DNA from: Sipunculus nudus
Taxonomy: Eukaryota > Annelida > Sipuncula > Golfingiida > Sipunculidae
DNA length: 64,000 nt
Direction: 5' to 3'
Assembly (NCBI GenBank): GCA_026874595.1
Contig: CM049307.1
Coordinates: forward strand, 36,436,862 to 36,500,861
Position numbers and translations under genes: made by a program
In this document: positions 22,499 to 37,300 of the stretch, piece by piece
How the letters are laid out: each line of letters opens with the position of its first letter
Position numbering within the stretch: position 1 is the first letter of the stretch
Notes under the pieces: model-generated
Databases searched by the model: none
Told to the model about the DNA's origin: nothing
Seen by the model: the letters and a program-made list of their open reading frames with translations, nothing else

Positions 22499-24017
22499 GT
22501 GAGTATAGTTAACTATCACTTTTTTCCCCATATTTCCACTTAAATTCTGAGAAAATTTCCGGTATTTTTCTAAGCGGCTGTCATAGCTCCATCTTTCAGA
22601 ATTTACATGGATAGCCCAAGAACCAGAAATAGAAGTATGCTATAGTCCGTTTCATCCCTTCATGTCCACCTGTTTTTTGCTATGAAATTTTTTATTAGTT
22701 ACATTTCAAGGGAAACAATTACAGGGTAGAGCAGAGAATTAAAGAACCTAATTTTTTAACAAGGTAACTAAATACCTTCTTTATACCTTATTTGAGAAAA
22801 AGAATTTTCTGAAAATATGAGAAATCAGTCTACATTTTACAACATATCAGACCTACTTATGGCAGTCAAGGTCATTGGTCACATGCAAAAAACAGCCTCA
22901 AATGACAGCTGCTGATTGGATGATCTCATGTAAACACTCTAAAAAATATAACTAGCTAAAACAAAGATGGTTACTTATGGAGACACATCTTATCTGTCAG
23001 ATCATGGTGAAGAGACTAAAATGTTGTGAAACATAAATGGGGGATTTATTGTAAAATTCTTAATTGCCATGTTAGGTTGTCACTTCCATATGTAATTTTC
23101 TAGGAAATAATTGAAAAATATAAACTTTTAAGAAAATTATCAACATAAAACAGGTGGACAGCAGGTGGTGAAATGGACCATAGTGTTTGTAAGGTAGCGT
23201 GTCATGCGTATATACTGACATTACAGACAATACGCTGCGGAACTTGGGCGGGCACCATCCAGATCTGCTCCGACTACTGTGCTCCTTTGCGACGTGCAGA
23301 CACCCAATAACCACTTTTTTTTAAAAATAAATATAGACGTTAAACTTGGTTGGATACAGTTGAATGACAAGGTTATGGGCTTGTACAATTTATTGTCCAC
23401 GATGAACATAGGAAGTTAGTGTCATATATGCGAAGGTGGATCTGCAAAGATTATCTGTCAAATTTGATTTGAAATCGTTTTCTGGGCAGCGAGAACTCTC
23501 CCCGTTAGATGTTCGGATCCTGTACTGGTGAATGAAGGATTGAGAGTGGTTGAATAAGGAGTAGAATTAATATTTTGAGTCCGGAATTTGTCGAGGTAAT
23601 GTACAGGGAGAGGTCCCCAGACGTCATCGGAAAAGTGGGGAACCTTAACGTGATCAGTTTGGTGCCAAATAATACATCCGTTCGTTATTGATGCCAAGGT
23701 GTTAGAGGCCAAGATTTAATTTTTGTAAATGGTCTGTCGTCATGCCGCGTTGCACAATCTAATTTATTCCTATTATAACTATGGAGGTAAAATGGTTCGA
23801 GTATTTGGGAGGATGAGATCACATCAGTAGCTGCTGTTGCAATCAAGCAATTGATATCATGCAGTATTCATTTAATAAAAAAATCAGTATTTGCAGGGCC
23901 AGACTGGGACAATCATGCAGCTAATAGTGATAGTTCTGCTCCCTGATCTTGTTAAAGCCGTGTATGAGTTAAATGTATACACGTCAATTTACGAGACACT
24001 TCATTTTAGTGTAACCA
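22499..24017. other. Intergenic or first-intron sequence
   Basis: AT-rich DNA between the candidate plus-strand first exon and the 3' end of the minus-strand collagen gene. Short open frames lack family features. Confidence 0.5.
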
Positions 24018-24962
24018 GGTTTTATTAAAACGAGTGAATGACATGCTTAAATGAAACTTCATGGGAAACGAGTGGCCATTGAAGACTCGTGTTTTGTTAT
24101 ACAACGCCCTAATACATCTAGTTGTCACGAAAATACATATTATAATAGACGTAATCGCTATCTCTCTTAGCATCTGGGGTCTGTTGCAACAACATTTTAC
24201 CGGATTTAAGGCCAGTAGCAAACTTAAATACATTATTCACAATTTTGACGTCAATATGGTTACCAAAGTGATATAAATACGGCCCTAGGCTTAAGCCACC
24301 AAAATGACTTGTGTTACCTTGTTGCAAAAGAACCCTATTCATGTAGGCCTACGTCCAATTGCCCTCTTATTCGGACATTTGGCACAAATCCTATCACCAC
24401 ACAGAGTTAATCTGCCGTTTATCATGGTGATGTTGTCGATGATGATTACATGTTAAGTTATGATTTAATGACGATGAGTTAACGTGCTGGTATATGACTA
24501 TATACATATGCTGGGATGTTTAGCAAGGAATTCTACCTCTAGGAAAGCTCCCTACACACGTCCTAATAGACATAGGAATCGCGCACCCAGCCCTTTCGCC
24601 AACTTATCTAAGGACCGATACAGTCATGTTGTTGAACTAATGATGTCATGGTTTCTCAAAGGGTTGATATGATGCACTTCTCTTTCTGTTCAAATGTACC
24701 GAAATGGTTTAACACGTGCCTTCTCAACGCAAATGTAAGGTATAGGCCTACTCGGTTTCAAAATAGACCCCTGTTCAACATTATCTTTCGATTAAATTAA
24801 TCGGGGCTACTCCAGACGTAATGCAATGTTTTTTTTAACATTGTGCCTCCAAAATATAACACGCACTTCTAGTTCTATACATACAAACTACGATGGATAA
24901 CAGGAGAACCGATACACAAGCCGGGTCAATGCGTGAGTGAAGACTTTTTATGAAAGGTCTGT
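24018..24962 (-). other. Probable 3' UTR of the transmembrane collagen gene
   Basis: The minus strand has no coding sequence after the stop. TTTATT on the plus strand at 24018-24023 gives AATAAA on the minus strand, about 940 bp beyond the stop, and is the nearest canonical signal noticed. The stretch 24100-24420 looks like an interspersed repeat (TTGTTGCAACAGACCCCAG on the minus strand) but was not assigned. Confidence 0.4.
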
Positions 24963-25306
24963 TCAGCAGTAACTTCCCAGCAACCTGTTCATTGGCTGAT
25001 CCAGACGTGTTGGACCGGCCTTGAACAGAGTCCGATTGAGCCCGGTTTCCCGGGGAGGTGGTGAGAAGTCTGACTCAGAGCTTGCCACGGAACTCTCGAT
25101 ATCCGACAGATCCGGCTCATTTCTGGTTCGGATGTTGCGTATTTGCTTATAGACGGTGAAGAACATCCACGACATCAGAAGGCCAGTCAGCACTGACAGA
25201 ACTATAAGCCAGATCAGTACTGTATGGCTCAGTGTAACCGTCCTGGGCATTGATACCGGGATGATCTCCCCACCTTTGTTCAGCATGGTGAGTGGATTGA
25301 AGCCAT
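24963..25306 (-). CDS. Collagen-EGF gene last exon: transmembrane helix and cytoplasmic tail
   Basis: The exon begins after TTGTAG (AG at 25307-25308), completes an Asn codon and reads [15 protein letters not shown], then a helix [20 protein letters not shown], then the basic stop-transfer [11 protein letters not shown]. The tail of about 60 residues contains an acidic Ser-rich stretch ([20 protein letters not shown]) that could be a phosphorylation or adaptor site, and ends GSYC at the TGA (plus-strand TCA 24963-24965). The helix followed by Arg/Lys supports an outside N-terminus. Confidence 0.88.
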
Positions 25307-28300
25307 CTACAACGGAATTTAAAAAAAACTTTTGAGTGTACTTGCACATCATTTGAACTTGATTGTATGAGTACTGGTATAAATAGGAAAATATGTCTAC
25401 ATTACATAAGACCGGCTATGTATGTATTCATTTCTCCCCCCTAAAGCCCAAGGAAATCATACAGATATAGAATAATTTAGGTCATACAGAAAGACAGTTA
25501 TAAAAATGACCTGTATGTCATTACCAAAAAGTTATTGCATATTGCGTTATTCAACTACTTTGCCTTAATATGTTCCAGAGCATTTCATTTGTATTTTCAG
25601 TTAGTTTTTATTATATTTAAATATTGATTATCACATAAAGATAAATATTTTAGACACTACACAATAAATGATCACCTGAGATTCGGGGTAATAAATCATA
25701 ACATGGATTTTTATTTACACGATCACTTAATCTCATAAACCTTTGATATAAAATTATGACAAATTCTACAGTTTTGTCCCGAAATATGGGTATTAGCAAT
25801 ACAAAATAGCATTTTTAATTTGCGCATTTCGCATACTGTCTGAACCTACTTGAATCGAAGCAGTAGAAACTTCCCAATGTATTAATACACATCGAGGACC
25901 CACATGGGTTATTTTCGCACTCGTTCACATCTGAAAATGACAACAGACATCCATTCACTTTGACCCTAGCGGAGGTATATCAGTGTTAATTATTATTAAA
26001 TAGAGTTGTTTGTAGTGTTTAAATTCTTCAATAATTACTACGCCTTTATCATGAAAGTCGTGTTCTGCCGCTCAATCGTAATTGTTTACACAAAATAGTT
26101 GAAACTGACTATTTTTAGACGACGATAAACATAATCCGAACTACGAGACAATGCTAACTAAATTCAGGAAGAAATGGAAAATACTTGAAACGTAAAAGAA
26201 ACATACCAGTTTTTTATGCAGTATATGAAATTTTAGTATATAATGGCTTTACCATAGCAGGCATGACCGTTTGGTCCGAGGGTGTATCCGTCCCGACATG
26301 AACACGTATAGCTGCCATCTGTGTCGGAGCAGTTCTGTTCACAACCACCGTTATTTAACGCACACTCGTCGACGTCTGGATAAAAATGTAGGAAAATTTA
26401 TATTTTTGTTATTATGCAATATTTTTCTGTGGAAACCTATAAAAGGAACCTTGAAATCGGATTTTTGCACTTTTTATTTTCATCACCATGAGATTTGAAA
26501 GCTATATAAATATTAAATATTCTTTAAATATGTATTTATAGAATTCCATAGATTAAATAAGGCAGACACTATTTTAGAAGACAGGCGTACATCAAACGGA
26601 ACAGGAAAAAAAACACCGAGGAAAGTGTAGATAAAATGTACATCAAGAATCTTATTTTGGCTTCGGTCGCAGTAATGTTACTGGTCAAAAAGTAGTGTAC
26701 GCGTTTATGTCTAAATTTTGGCTTCTGTCGAATTTTCATATAGATTTTCGCAGACATACTTTTTTCATATCTTTGGATCATAATGCAACTGAAAATCGAT
26801 GTTTTCATTTTTACTTCCACCATCTTGGATAAATTGCGGCCATATTAAAACCCGGGCTATATATAACTTGAAATTAGCCATTATAGACCGGGGTAACTCG
26901 AGAACAATTTAACAACCCTCAAAAGAAAACTTGACTTATTTGATTATGCGGTAATTCTTCCTGTAGAATCGATTTCAGCTACAAAAAATGTTGTATTGTA
27001 CATATTTAATAAGATAATTTTCATAAATTTGCATTTCAGAATGAATTATTGGAATTGATTTTATGAATAAATCTGATTATTTGGCTGTTTATAGAAAGAG
27101 TGAAGTATTTCATTAACAGAGTATTCAAATCTGATAAGATATAACGTACTTCTGTATAAAATCTTATTTTTTAATTAATAAAATCTATATGAAAATTCGA
27201 CAGAATGACACAACTGCATGTACTAAAGCTTATATTGAATACTGTACTCGGTAAGCAGTTTTTGTAGAACTATACAGAATGAAGATAATACTCACTTATA
27301 CACTCGCTGCCGTTAATTGGGATCACCTGGTTGTTGGTTTTGCAGAAACATTGGTACCCCGCGTCAAAATGCTCTCTGCAGATCAAATCTTCTTCTAAAA
27401 GGTTATAAGAATATCAGCTCTTATTTATTGCACCACAGCTTTGTAAATAATATCTTAAACGTTAGAAATGATTATCCTGGTGACATTCGGCTCCCGTGAC
27501 CATATTTCGTTTTTTAGCCCAATTCACTGAACTATAGGGATGCGTGTTTGTCTGATTTGTGCCCGTTCGTTAACAGGGCACAAATCGTAACTGTAAGGCC
27601 TTGGAAGTGCAATCATCACATACTGACAGGTCTTTATGGGTTCTCTGTGGAAACCTAAAGTAGGGTACTGTGACCTATATTGTCGAAGGTATGGTGATGC
27701 GTTTCAGCACCTCGGATTCCAAGTCTCAAGACAGGAAAAGTTCATAGAAAAGGCCGTTATCTCAGGGACTGTCATAAAAACCTGAAGGTTTATTGATTAT
27801 GAATGATTCCATCCACAAATTTATTTCCGGTTGATAACATCAGTTTATATTGACAGGTTGTTTTCGAACTTGATTTTGTATGGCCTACCACTAAAGAAAG
27901 AACCGTATTCAAATTGATTTTTGAGTGTGGGGGTTACAGGACACACTTAAATTCTTTGAAAAGATTTTGGATGCATTTTTGGCAATTTGTTTTCATCTCA
28001 ATCCTTCTTTATTTCATATTTTGCTCACCTGCCAATAGGGAAACATCCCTTTTGGTTTTCAGGTCACAAGATCAAAGGTCACAGTAACAGGGACCACTTC
28101 TTTAATAAGATTGTGGATGCATTTTAAGCAAAACGTAATCATTCAGTATAAGTATTATATAGCCTAATGGTAGTCTGCATGAGCAAATTGGAACACTTTA
28201 TAGGAAGACCTTAATTTATCAAAATCAGATTATTATTTCGAGAAATATATTACTTTGTAATTACATAATATTTTCCTCCAATTTAATAACCAAATTATTT

Positions 28301-31300
28301 CAACCAAAATGCATATTGAAAACTGGTGACCTTGGTCTTCATGGCCAGTTCTGTAACATGTCGATATATGCCTTACGAAAACGGAGCCTATGGCTCTACG
28401 GTCGGTGTCTAGGGGAATATCGCTACTACGGAATCTGCGATCCTAGAGATGTCTAATTCTGATTTTGTATTTTTTGAATGGCCTAGGACAGTCATTTGCC
28501 ATCCTTATGCAGGATGCAAACAATAGCTGTTAGACCAAGAAAGTTCTACTATATATTCTTTCGGGACAAAGAGATACGTTTTGGTACCTCAGATACTCGG
28601 CAGTCTGACTTTTAGCAGAAAAAAAAATCTGAACATAAAACCTGGAAAGTCCAAACTTCACAAAGTGCGGCCTATTTGATCAAATGACTGGTGCACAGCG
28701 CCGTCTGACCATTGCAGGTCTGATCACATTAGAGTGCTTGCTCGGTTTTGGAGCTGTATATCAGTGATTTGGACGACTTAAGCAACTTTCCGGCGTACCC
28801 CCCCCCCCCCCATCTCAGGATAGTCTGTAAACAGGTTTGGATGTCTGACAATGGACTCACGGTGTTAGAATATTAAACTTAGTTTGACGGTAATCTCTAC
28901 CCTGAGAATATGAAGGTTTTACAGGAGGAGGACAGGGAAATCACTTATTTCTTCAGTAAACTTACATTGTCTTCTTATTACTATATTATCCTGATATATA
29001 TTTAATATTTAAATATTAAACTGTTTAAACTATAAAATTAAAAAAATATATATTTCAGACACATCATCAATAATTTACCTGACTGAAAGTACAAACCTGT
29101 GCAATTATACTGTTCCAGCGGGATAAGCGTGTAACCATTACGACACATGCAGCAGTATCCGTCGTACGTATCAACGCAGATCTGTGAACAGCCGCCATTG
29201 TTGGTCTCGCACTCATTCAAAGCTTGAAGGAAGGAATGAATAAGGTATATCAACAGTGGTTATTTCGGTATCTAGACAGTTTGGTGAATATAGAATTGTT
29301 CATATATTATGAATTTTGCCTAAAACTGTTTTATTTTAATATTTGTATCACATTTAATGTTTCTTGATGTATAATTTTGTGGAGTGAATTAAAAAAAACA
29401 GTGGTAATGTCGTGATGATGAAACTGAACCGGCCTGTCGTCTCGTAGCAAAGGAAGGAAATCTTGTTCATGAGATTTCCCACATGTTCTGGCAATAAACA
29501 GCACTAGCGTTCTCGTACATAAGGTCGGTAGAAGTTTCTGTTTAACAGTATTAAGGACCCTATATAACTAGTATCGTAACCTCTACCTTCTGATGTGTCC
29601 CCCTTAAGATGTTTATTCGAATACAGTTGCCTGAAGCGTTATGCATGGGGTTTTTTATGCAACAACCAACAGATGAAGCCGCTTTTACTGTATACAGGTC
29701 TTTATTATAAACATATCATATACTTAATATCCCCCATATAACGATTTGAGCAACTGGGGTCCTAACAGGTTCCCGACGTCCTTTTCCATGTGCATTAACA
29801 TCAGTGCTCTAGCTAAAGAACTCCGTCATAAATCTAAAGGAGACTTATAAAAAAAACATTTAAAAAACGAATATCTGTGTAAACCTTAGAGTTTCCTTTT
29901 AAAAAGCAGCCGCCCTTTATTCATTCTAGGACGGCCCCATAGTATCGATATATTAAGGACACCAGAATATTATTTTCAGTCAGTTGTTGTGCACTACGTG
30001 CGTTTGAAGGAATCACCAAAGACGAAACCCACATCTATCCTTTTCACAAACGTGTTACCGTGTTACAACTACCGGAAAGGACAAAGGTCTTCCTGAAACC
30101 TACTCTTCAGTCAGATACGATATAGTACCACTCGGTGACGTCATCTCAGAAGTCACATAAGAATCATAACGTCGATTGCTGAAGGTACGAAAAATATTCT
30201 GTGTAGAGCCTGCAGCTGGCGACATGGGTTTGTTCTTAAGTAAAGGAACATTTTAGATCAACCTTTCTGGCGACATTAATATAATCAGCGAAAAGGGTTG
30301 GGCGTGTGTGTGTTTTTTGCTTGCCGGAAATCTTCGATTTCGGCAAGCATATTGCTCAGTTGCGTATGTCTGTTTGTCTGTTTGTTGCTTGCCGGAATCA
30401 AAGATTTCGGCAAGCATATTACTCAGTTGCGTATGTCTGTTTGTTGCTTGCCGGAAATCTTCGATTTCGGCAAGTTGGTTGGTCAGTTGCGTATGTCCAT
30501 TTGTCTGTTTGTTGCTTGCCGGAAGATTTCCGGCAAGCATGTTGGTCAGTTCCGTATGTCCATTTGTTGCTTGCCGGAAATCTTCGATTTCGGCAAGTTG
30601 GTTGGTCAGTTGCGTATGTCCATTTGTCTGTTTGTTTTTTGCTTGCCGGAAATCTTCGATTTCGGCAAGTTGGTTGGTCAGTTGCGTATGTCCATTTGTC
30701 TGTTTGTTTTTTTGTTTTTTTGTTTTTTTGTTTTTTTGTTTTTTTGTGTGTTTGTCTGCGCTCTCCTGGCCACAATTTTGCAGCAATTGACATGACCCTT
30801 ACAGGGTTGATTGACAACCAAACACCCTGGAACCCTATTGTTTTTGGTCAACATTGCTCCAAGGTCAAGGGTCAAGGTCACGACAGGTGTGGTTAACGGT
30901 TTTTGCACTATAACTTCGCCATAAATAGGCTTATCCATTTCGGCAATAGCTCATTTTTTTCGTCATCACCTGGCCTTTCTTTTGATATGTAGCTTACTTA
31001 AATTTGCCGTTACCATGGTTACATTTTTTGGGCAAAAATCATGGAAATTGGAAATAACACGACCATTTTTTTTGTAACTTTGTCAGTTTTTAAGCTAGGC
31101 AGATCTAGTTTTCGGCATTTTGTTCCACATGACCAGCTTGACACGACAGAACTGAAAGTCACGCCAAATCTCGCGCCATATCTCGTCAAACGAGAAAAAA
31201 CGAGACTTCGCGGAAATGCTTATAACTCGGCGACTTTTACAGCTAGACAGGTCTGGTTTTCGGCATTTCGTTCCACCAAACAAGCTTGACACGACAGAGC

Positions 31301-34300
31301 TGCAAGACAGGCCAAATCTCGCACCGTATCTCGTCAAACGAGAAAACACGGGATTTCACGGAAATGCTTATAACTAGGCCAGTTTTACAGCTAGACACGT
31401 CTGGTTTTCGGCATTTAGTTCCACTAGACCAGCTTGACACGACAGATATGCAAGTCTGGCAAAATCTCGCAGCGTATCTCGTCAAACGAGAAAACACGAA
31501 ATTTCACGGAAATGCTTATAACTCGGCCAGTTTTACAGCTAGACACGTCTGGTTTCCGGCATTTCCTTCCACATGACCAGCTTGACACGATAGATGTGCA
31601 AGTCAGGCCAAATCTCGCACCCTATCTCGTCAAACGAGAAAACACGAGATTTCACGGAAATGCTTATAACTCGGCGAGTTTTACAGCTAGACAGGTCTAG
31701 TTTTCGGCATTTTCTTTCACATGACCTGCTGGATATAACAGAACTGAAAGTCAGGCCGAATGTCGCACCGTATCTCGTCAAACGAGAAAACATGAGATTT
31801 CACGGCATTGGTTATAATTCGGCGACTTTTACAGCTAGACAGATGTAGTTTTCGCCATTTCATAACATTTAGAGAGTTTGATATGACAAATCTACAAGAC
31901 TGGCCAAATCCTGCACCATATCTCGTCAAACGAGAAAACACGAGAGTACACGGAAATGCTTATAACTCGGCGACTTTTACAGCTAGACGGATCTAGTTTT
32001 CGCCATTTCGTAACGTTTGGCCGTCTTGACATAATAAAACTGCTCGTCTTGCCAAATCTCGTACTATATCTCGTCAAGCGAGAAAAAAACATGATTTCAC
32101 GTTTTCATGATTCCATTTCCGGCAAGCGCGTGACCTCTGGTCATCTTGTTTGTTTATTTGTGTGTTTGTCTGCGCTCTCCTGGCCACAATTTTGCAGCAA
32201 TCGACATGACCCTTACAGGGTTGATTGACAACCGAACACCCTGGAACCCTATTGTTTTTGGTCAACATTGCTCCAAGGTCAAGGGTCAAGGTCACGACAG
32301 GTGTGGTTAACGGTTTTTGCACTATAACTTCGCCATAAATAGGCTTATCCACTTCTGCAATAGCTCATTTTTTTCGTCATCACCTGGCCTTTCTTTTGAT
32401 ATGTAGCTTACTTAAATTTGCCGTTACCATGGTTACATTTTTTGGGCAAAAATCATGGGAATTGGAAATAACACGACCATTTTTTTGTAACTTTGTCAGT
32501 TTTTAAGCTAGGCAGATCTAGTTTTCGGCATTTTGTTCCACATGACCAGCTTGACACGACAAAACTGAAAGTTACGCCAAATCTCGCGCCATATCTCGTC
32601 AAACGAGAAAAAACGAGACTTCGCGGAAATGCTTATAACTCAGCGACTTTTACAGCTAGACAGGTCTGGTTTTCGGCATTTCGTTCCACCAAACAAGCTT
32701 GACACGACAGAGCTGCAAGACAGGCCAAATCTCGCACCTTATCTTGTCAAACGAGAAAACACGGGATTTCACGGAAATGCTTATAACTGGGCCAGTTTGA
32801 CAGCTAGACACGTCTGGTTTTCGGCATTTAGTTCCACTAGACCAGCTTGACACGACAAATATGCAAGTGCCGTTACCATGGTTACATTTTTTGGGCAAAA
32901 ATCATGGAAATTGGAAATAACACGACCATTTTTTGTAACTTTGTCAATTTTTAAGCTACAGACGTCTGGTTTTGGTCATTATGTACCTTATAGGCAGCTT
33001 GACATGATAAAACTAAAAGTCTCGCCAAATCTCGCACCATTTCTCGTCAAACGAGAGTCTTCGAGATTTCATTAAATATGACCTACAGGTTGCATTTTTT
33101 TAACAATGGCTTTGAAATTGATATATTTTGTGTTATTTATAAATATCTCGAAATCAGTTTTTCATTTTTTGGAAATAGCCACCAGGGGGCGTGGTACCTG
33201 GAACACTGTAACATATCATTTTTCTGCAATATCTAAAATAATTTTAAACATGGCACAATTTTTATCGTTGTATCTTAAACTAGGAACATTGGCTTATTCC
33301 TCCGCACATGTAGCTTTGTGCTGCCGTTACCATGGTTACCAAATTTGTGGGTTAAACTTGACGATCTGAAAATATGCAGTTTTTGGCTTCTATCTCGGTT
33401 AATATTTATGTTTCAAGGGTCTAGCTTTTTGCATGAGGCTGCTTCCCCTTGGTTCTAAGTCATTCAATTGCAAGTCTCGTCAAATTTCGCTCGGTTTATC
33501 GTCAAACGAGAAAAAACGAGATTTCACAGAAATGCTTATAACTCGGCGACTTTTACAGCTACACAGGTCTAGTTTCCTGCATTTCATAACATATGACCAG
33601 CTTGACACGCCAGAAAAGAAACAGGCCAAATCTCGCACCATATCTCGTCAAGCGAGAAAAAAACGAGATATCATGGAAATGCTTATAACTAGGCGACTTT
33701 TACAGCTACTCAGGTCTAGTTTTTGGCATTTGGTAACATTTGGCCAACTTGACATAGTAAAACTGTGATACTTGGCGAAATCTCGCACTATATCTGGTCA
33801 AATGTGGAAAAACGAGATTTCACAGAAATGCATATAAGTCGGCGACTTTCACGGCTAGACAGGTCTAGTTTTTGGCATTCATTAACATTTGGACGGCTTT
33901 ACATGACAAACCTGCAAGACTGGCCAAATCTCGCACCATATCTCGTCAAACGATAAAAAAGGAGATTTCACAGACATGCTAATAACTCGGCGACTTTTAC
34001 AGCTAGACAGATGTAGTTTTCGCCATTTCATAACATTTAGAGAGTTTGATATGACAAATCTACAAGACTGGCCAAATCCTGCACCATATCTCGTCAAACG
34101 AGAAAACACGAGAGTACACGGAAATGCTTATAACTTGGCGACTTTTACAGTTAGACGGATCTAGTTTTTGCCATTTCGTAACGTTTGGCCGTCTTGACAT
34201 AATAAAACTTCTCGTCTTGCCAAATCTCGTACTATATCTCGTCAAGTGAGAAAAAAACATGATTTCACGTAAATGCTGATAACACGGCGACTTTTGCAGC

Positions 34301-37300
34301 TAGACAGGTCTAGTTTCCGGCATTTTGTAATATTTGACAAACCTGACATGACAAAACTGGAAATCTTGCCAAAGCTTGCACCATTTCCCGTCAAACGAGA
34401 AAACACGAGATTTCATGCAAATGCTTATAACTCAGCGGCTTTTATAGCTAGACAGGTCTAGTTTTCGGCATTTCATATCATTTGGCCAGCTTGACATGAC
34501 AAACCTGAAAACGTCTCACTGCTTCTTGTCAAACGAGATTAACGGGATTTCATGAAAAAATTTTGAACTTGGTCCCTTTTACACTAGAAAGATATGCAGC
34601 TGTTAAAGGTCAGCATGCATAAATAAACATATTATCCGTTTCTGCTGCCCCCACAATGTTGCTCATTCATATGACTGTTTCCTACATGCACTCTCTGTCT
34701 ATCTGTCTGTATCATTTCCATTTCCGGCAAGCGCGTGACCTCTGGTCATCTTGTCTGTTTGTTGCTTGCCGGAAGATTTCCGGCAAGCATGTTGGTCAGT
34801 TGCGTATGTCCATTTGTCTGTTTGTTTTTTTGTTTGTTTTTTTGTTTGTTTTTTTGTTTGTTTGTCTGCGCTCTCCTGGCCACAATTTTGCAGCAATCGA
34901 CATGACCCTTACAGGGGTGATTGACAACCGAACACCCTGGAACCCTATTGTTTTTGGTCAACATTGCTCCAAGGTCAAGGGTCAAGGTCACGACAGGTAT
35001 GGTTAACGGTTTTTGCACTATAACTTCGCCATAAATAGGCTTATCCACTTCTGCATTAGCTCATTTTTTTCGTCATCACCTGGCCTTTCTTTTGATATGT
35101 AGCTTACTTAAATTTGCCGTTACCATGGTTACATTTTTTGGGCAAAAATCATGGAAATTGGAAATAACACGACCATTTTTTTGTAACCTTGTCAGTTTTT
35201 AAGCTAGGCAGATCTAGTTTTCGGCATTTTGTTCCACATGACCAGCTTGATACGACAGAACTGAAAGTCACGCCAAATCTCGCGCCATATCTCGTCAAAC
35301 GAGAAAAAACGAGACTTCGCGGAAATGCTAATAACTCGGCGACTTTTACAGCTAGACAGGTCTGGTTTTCGGCATTTCGTTCCACCAAACAAGCTTGACA
35401 CGACAGAGCTCCAAGACAGGCCAAATCTCGCACCGTATCTCGTCAAACGGGAAAACACGGGATTTCACGGAAATGCTTATAACTGGGCCAGTTTTACAGC
35501 TAGACACGTCTGGTTTTCGGCATTTAGTTCCACTAGACCAGCTTGACACGACAGATATGCAAGTCAGGCCAAATCTCGCACCCTATCTCGTCAAACGAGA
35601 AAACACGAGATTTCACGGAAATACTTATAACTCGGCGAGTTTTACAGCTAGACAGGTCTAGTTTTCGGCATTTTCTTTCACATGACCTGCTGGATATGAC
35701 AGAACTGAAAGTCAGGCCGAATGTCGCACCGTATCTCGTCAAACGAGAAAACATGAGATTTCACGGCATTGGTTATAACTCGGCGAGTTTTATAGATAGA
35801 CACGTCTGGTTTTCGGCATTTTGTTCCACTAGACCAGCTTGACACGACAGACATGCATGTCAGGCAAAATCTCGCACCGTATCCCGTCAAACGAGAAAAC
35901 ACGACATTTCGCGGAACTGCAGCTAGACAGGTCTAGTTTTCGGCATTTAGTTCCACATGACCCGCTTGACATGACAGAACTCCAAGTCAGGCACAATCTC
36001 GCACCGTATCTCGTCAAACGAGAAAACACGAGATTTCACCAAAATCCTTTTAACTCGGCGATTTTTACAGGTACGAAGGTCTAGTTTTCGGCATTGTGTC
36101 ACATATGAACTGCTTGATTAGATAAAGCCATAAGTCTGCCCAAATCTCGCACCATATCTTGTGCAACGTGAACAAACGAGATGTCACTGAAATGCTTATA
36201 ACTTGGCGCCTTTTACAACAAAGTAGTTCTAGTTTTCGGCATTTTGTCACATATGAACAGCTTGACATGACAAACCTGAAAACGTCTCACTGCTTCTTTT
36301 CAAACGAGATTAACGGGATTTCAATGAAAAAATATTGAACTTGGTCCCTTTTACACTAGAAAGATATGCAGCTGTTAAAGGTCAGCATGCATAAATAAAC
36401 ATATTATCCGTTTCTGCTGCCCCCACAATGTTGCTCATTCATATGACTGTTTCTACATGCACTCTCTGTCTATCTGTCTGTATCATTTCCATTTCCGGCA
36501 AGCGCGTGACCTCTGGTCATCTTGTTTGTTTGTTTGTTTGTTTGTCTGCACTCTCCTGGCCACAATTTTGCCACAATCACCTTGAAACTTACAGGGATGA
36601 TGGAAAACATAATGTCTAGGTGCCCTATTGTTTTTGGTTAAAATAGGTCAAAGGTCAAAGGTCAAGGTCACGACAGGTATGGTTAACGGTTTTTGCACTA
36701 TAACTTCGCCATAAATAGGCTTATCCACTTCTGCAATAGCTCATTTTTTTCGTCATCACCTGGCCTGTCATCTGGTGTGTAGCTGACTCAAATTTGAAGT
36801 AACCATGGTAACAAATTTTTGGGGAAAAGTCATGATATTCGAAAATAAGGGGTCTTATTTTTGTAACTTTGTCAGTTTTAAAGCTAGAGTGATCTAGTTT
36901 TTTGCATCAGGAAGCATTCAACTAGTACTACAAGATTTTATTACAAGTCTTGCAGTATCTCGTAAAATATCTCGTGAATAGAGATATTTCGAGATTTAAT
37001 TCATCTTGCACCAAAGGCCACATTATTGCAGGAATCTTTTTGAAACTGACATATTATAAGTCCTACACTAGTATCTCGAAATTGTTTTTTCATTTTTTGA
37101 ATAGGGCCACTAGGGGGCGCTGGATGCGAACCTCCCGAACATATCATATTTTGGCCATATCTCCAAAATTATAAGCCTCTATTACATAAACTATAGCTTA
37201 TTTTCTTCCTCTGAGTCTTCTCCATAACCTAGTGTAGTCATCTGGTCACAATTTTGTGACACTTTGTCAGTGTGTCTGTCTGTTTGTCAGTTGTCCTCAA

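Noticed and set aside
24061-24276. 71-codon frame with a hydrophobic stretch near the collagen gene 3' end.
   Set aside because: Located in a repeat-like part of the 3' UTR region, with long open frames on both strands; no supporting signature.
27554-27586. Perfect 11-bp stem that might be a small RNA gene.
   Set aside because: It is the inverted copy of a repeat core (GATTTGTGCCCTGTTAAC) found in the 4380-5977 array, with no tRNA or other RNA fold.
30319-30669. CRISPR-like appearance of evenly spaced palindromic repeats.
   Set aside because: The spacers are themselves repeated and the DNA is animal genomic DNA with spliced genes; this is a minisatellite.
30298-30896. Long overlapping open frames on both strands with periodic peptides (for example [10 protein letters not shown] repeats).
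   Set aside because: They are translations of the hairpin minisatellite; period, not protein constraint, keeps them open.
31041-36084. Many 60-100-codon frames such as those with [11 protein letters not shown] or FSRLTRYGA.
   Set aside because: Each is the 148-bp repeat read in one frame; all frames drift with the repeat and lack any family signature.
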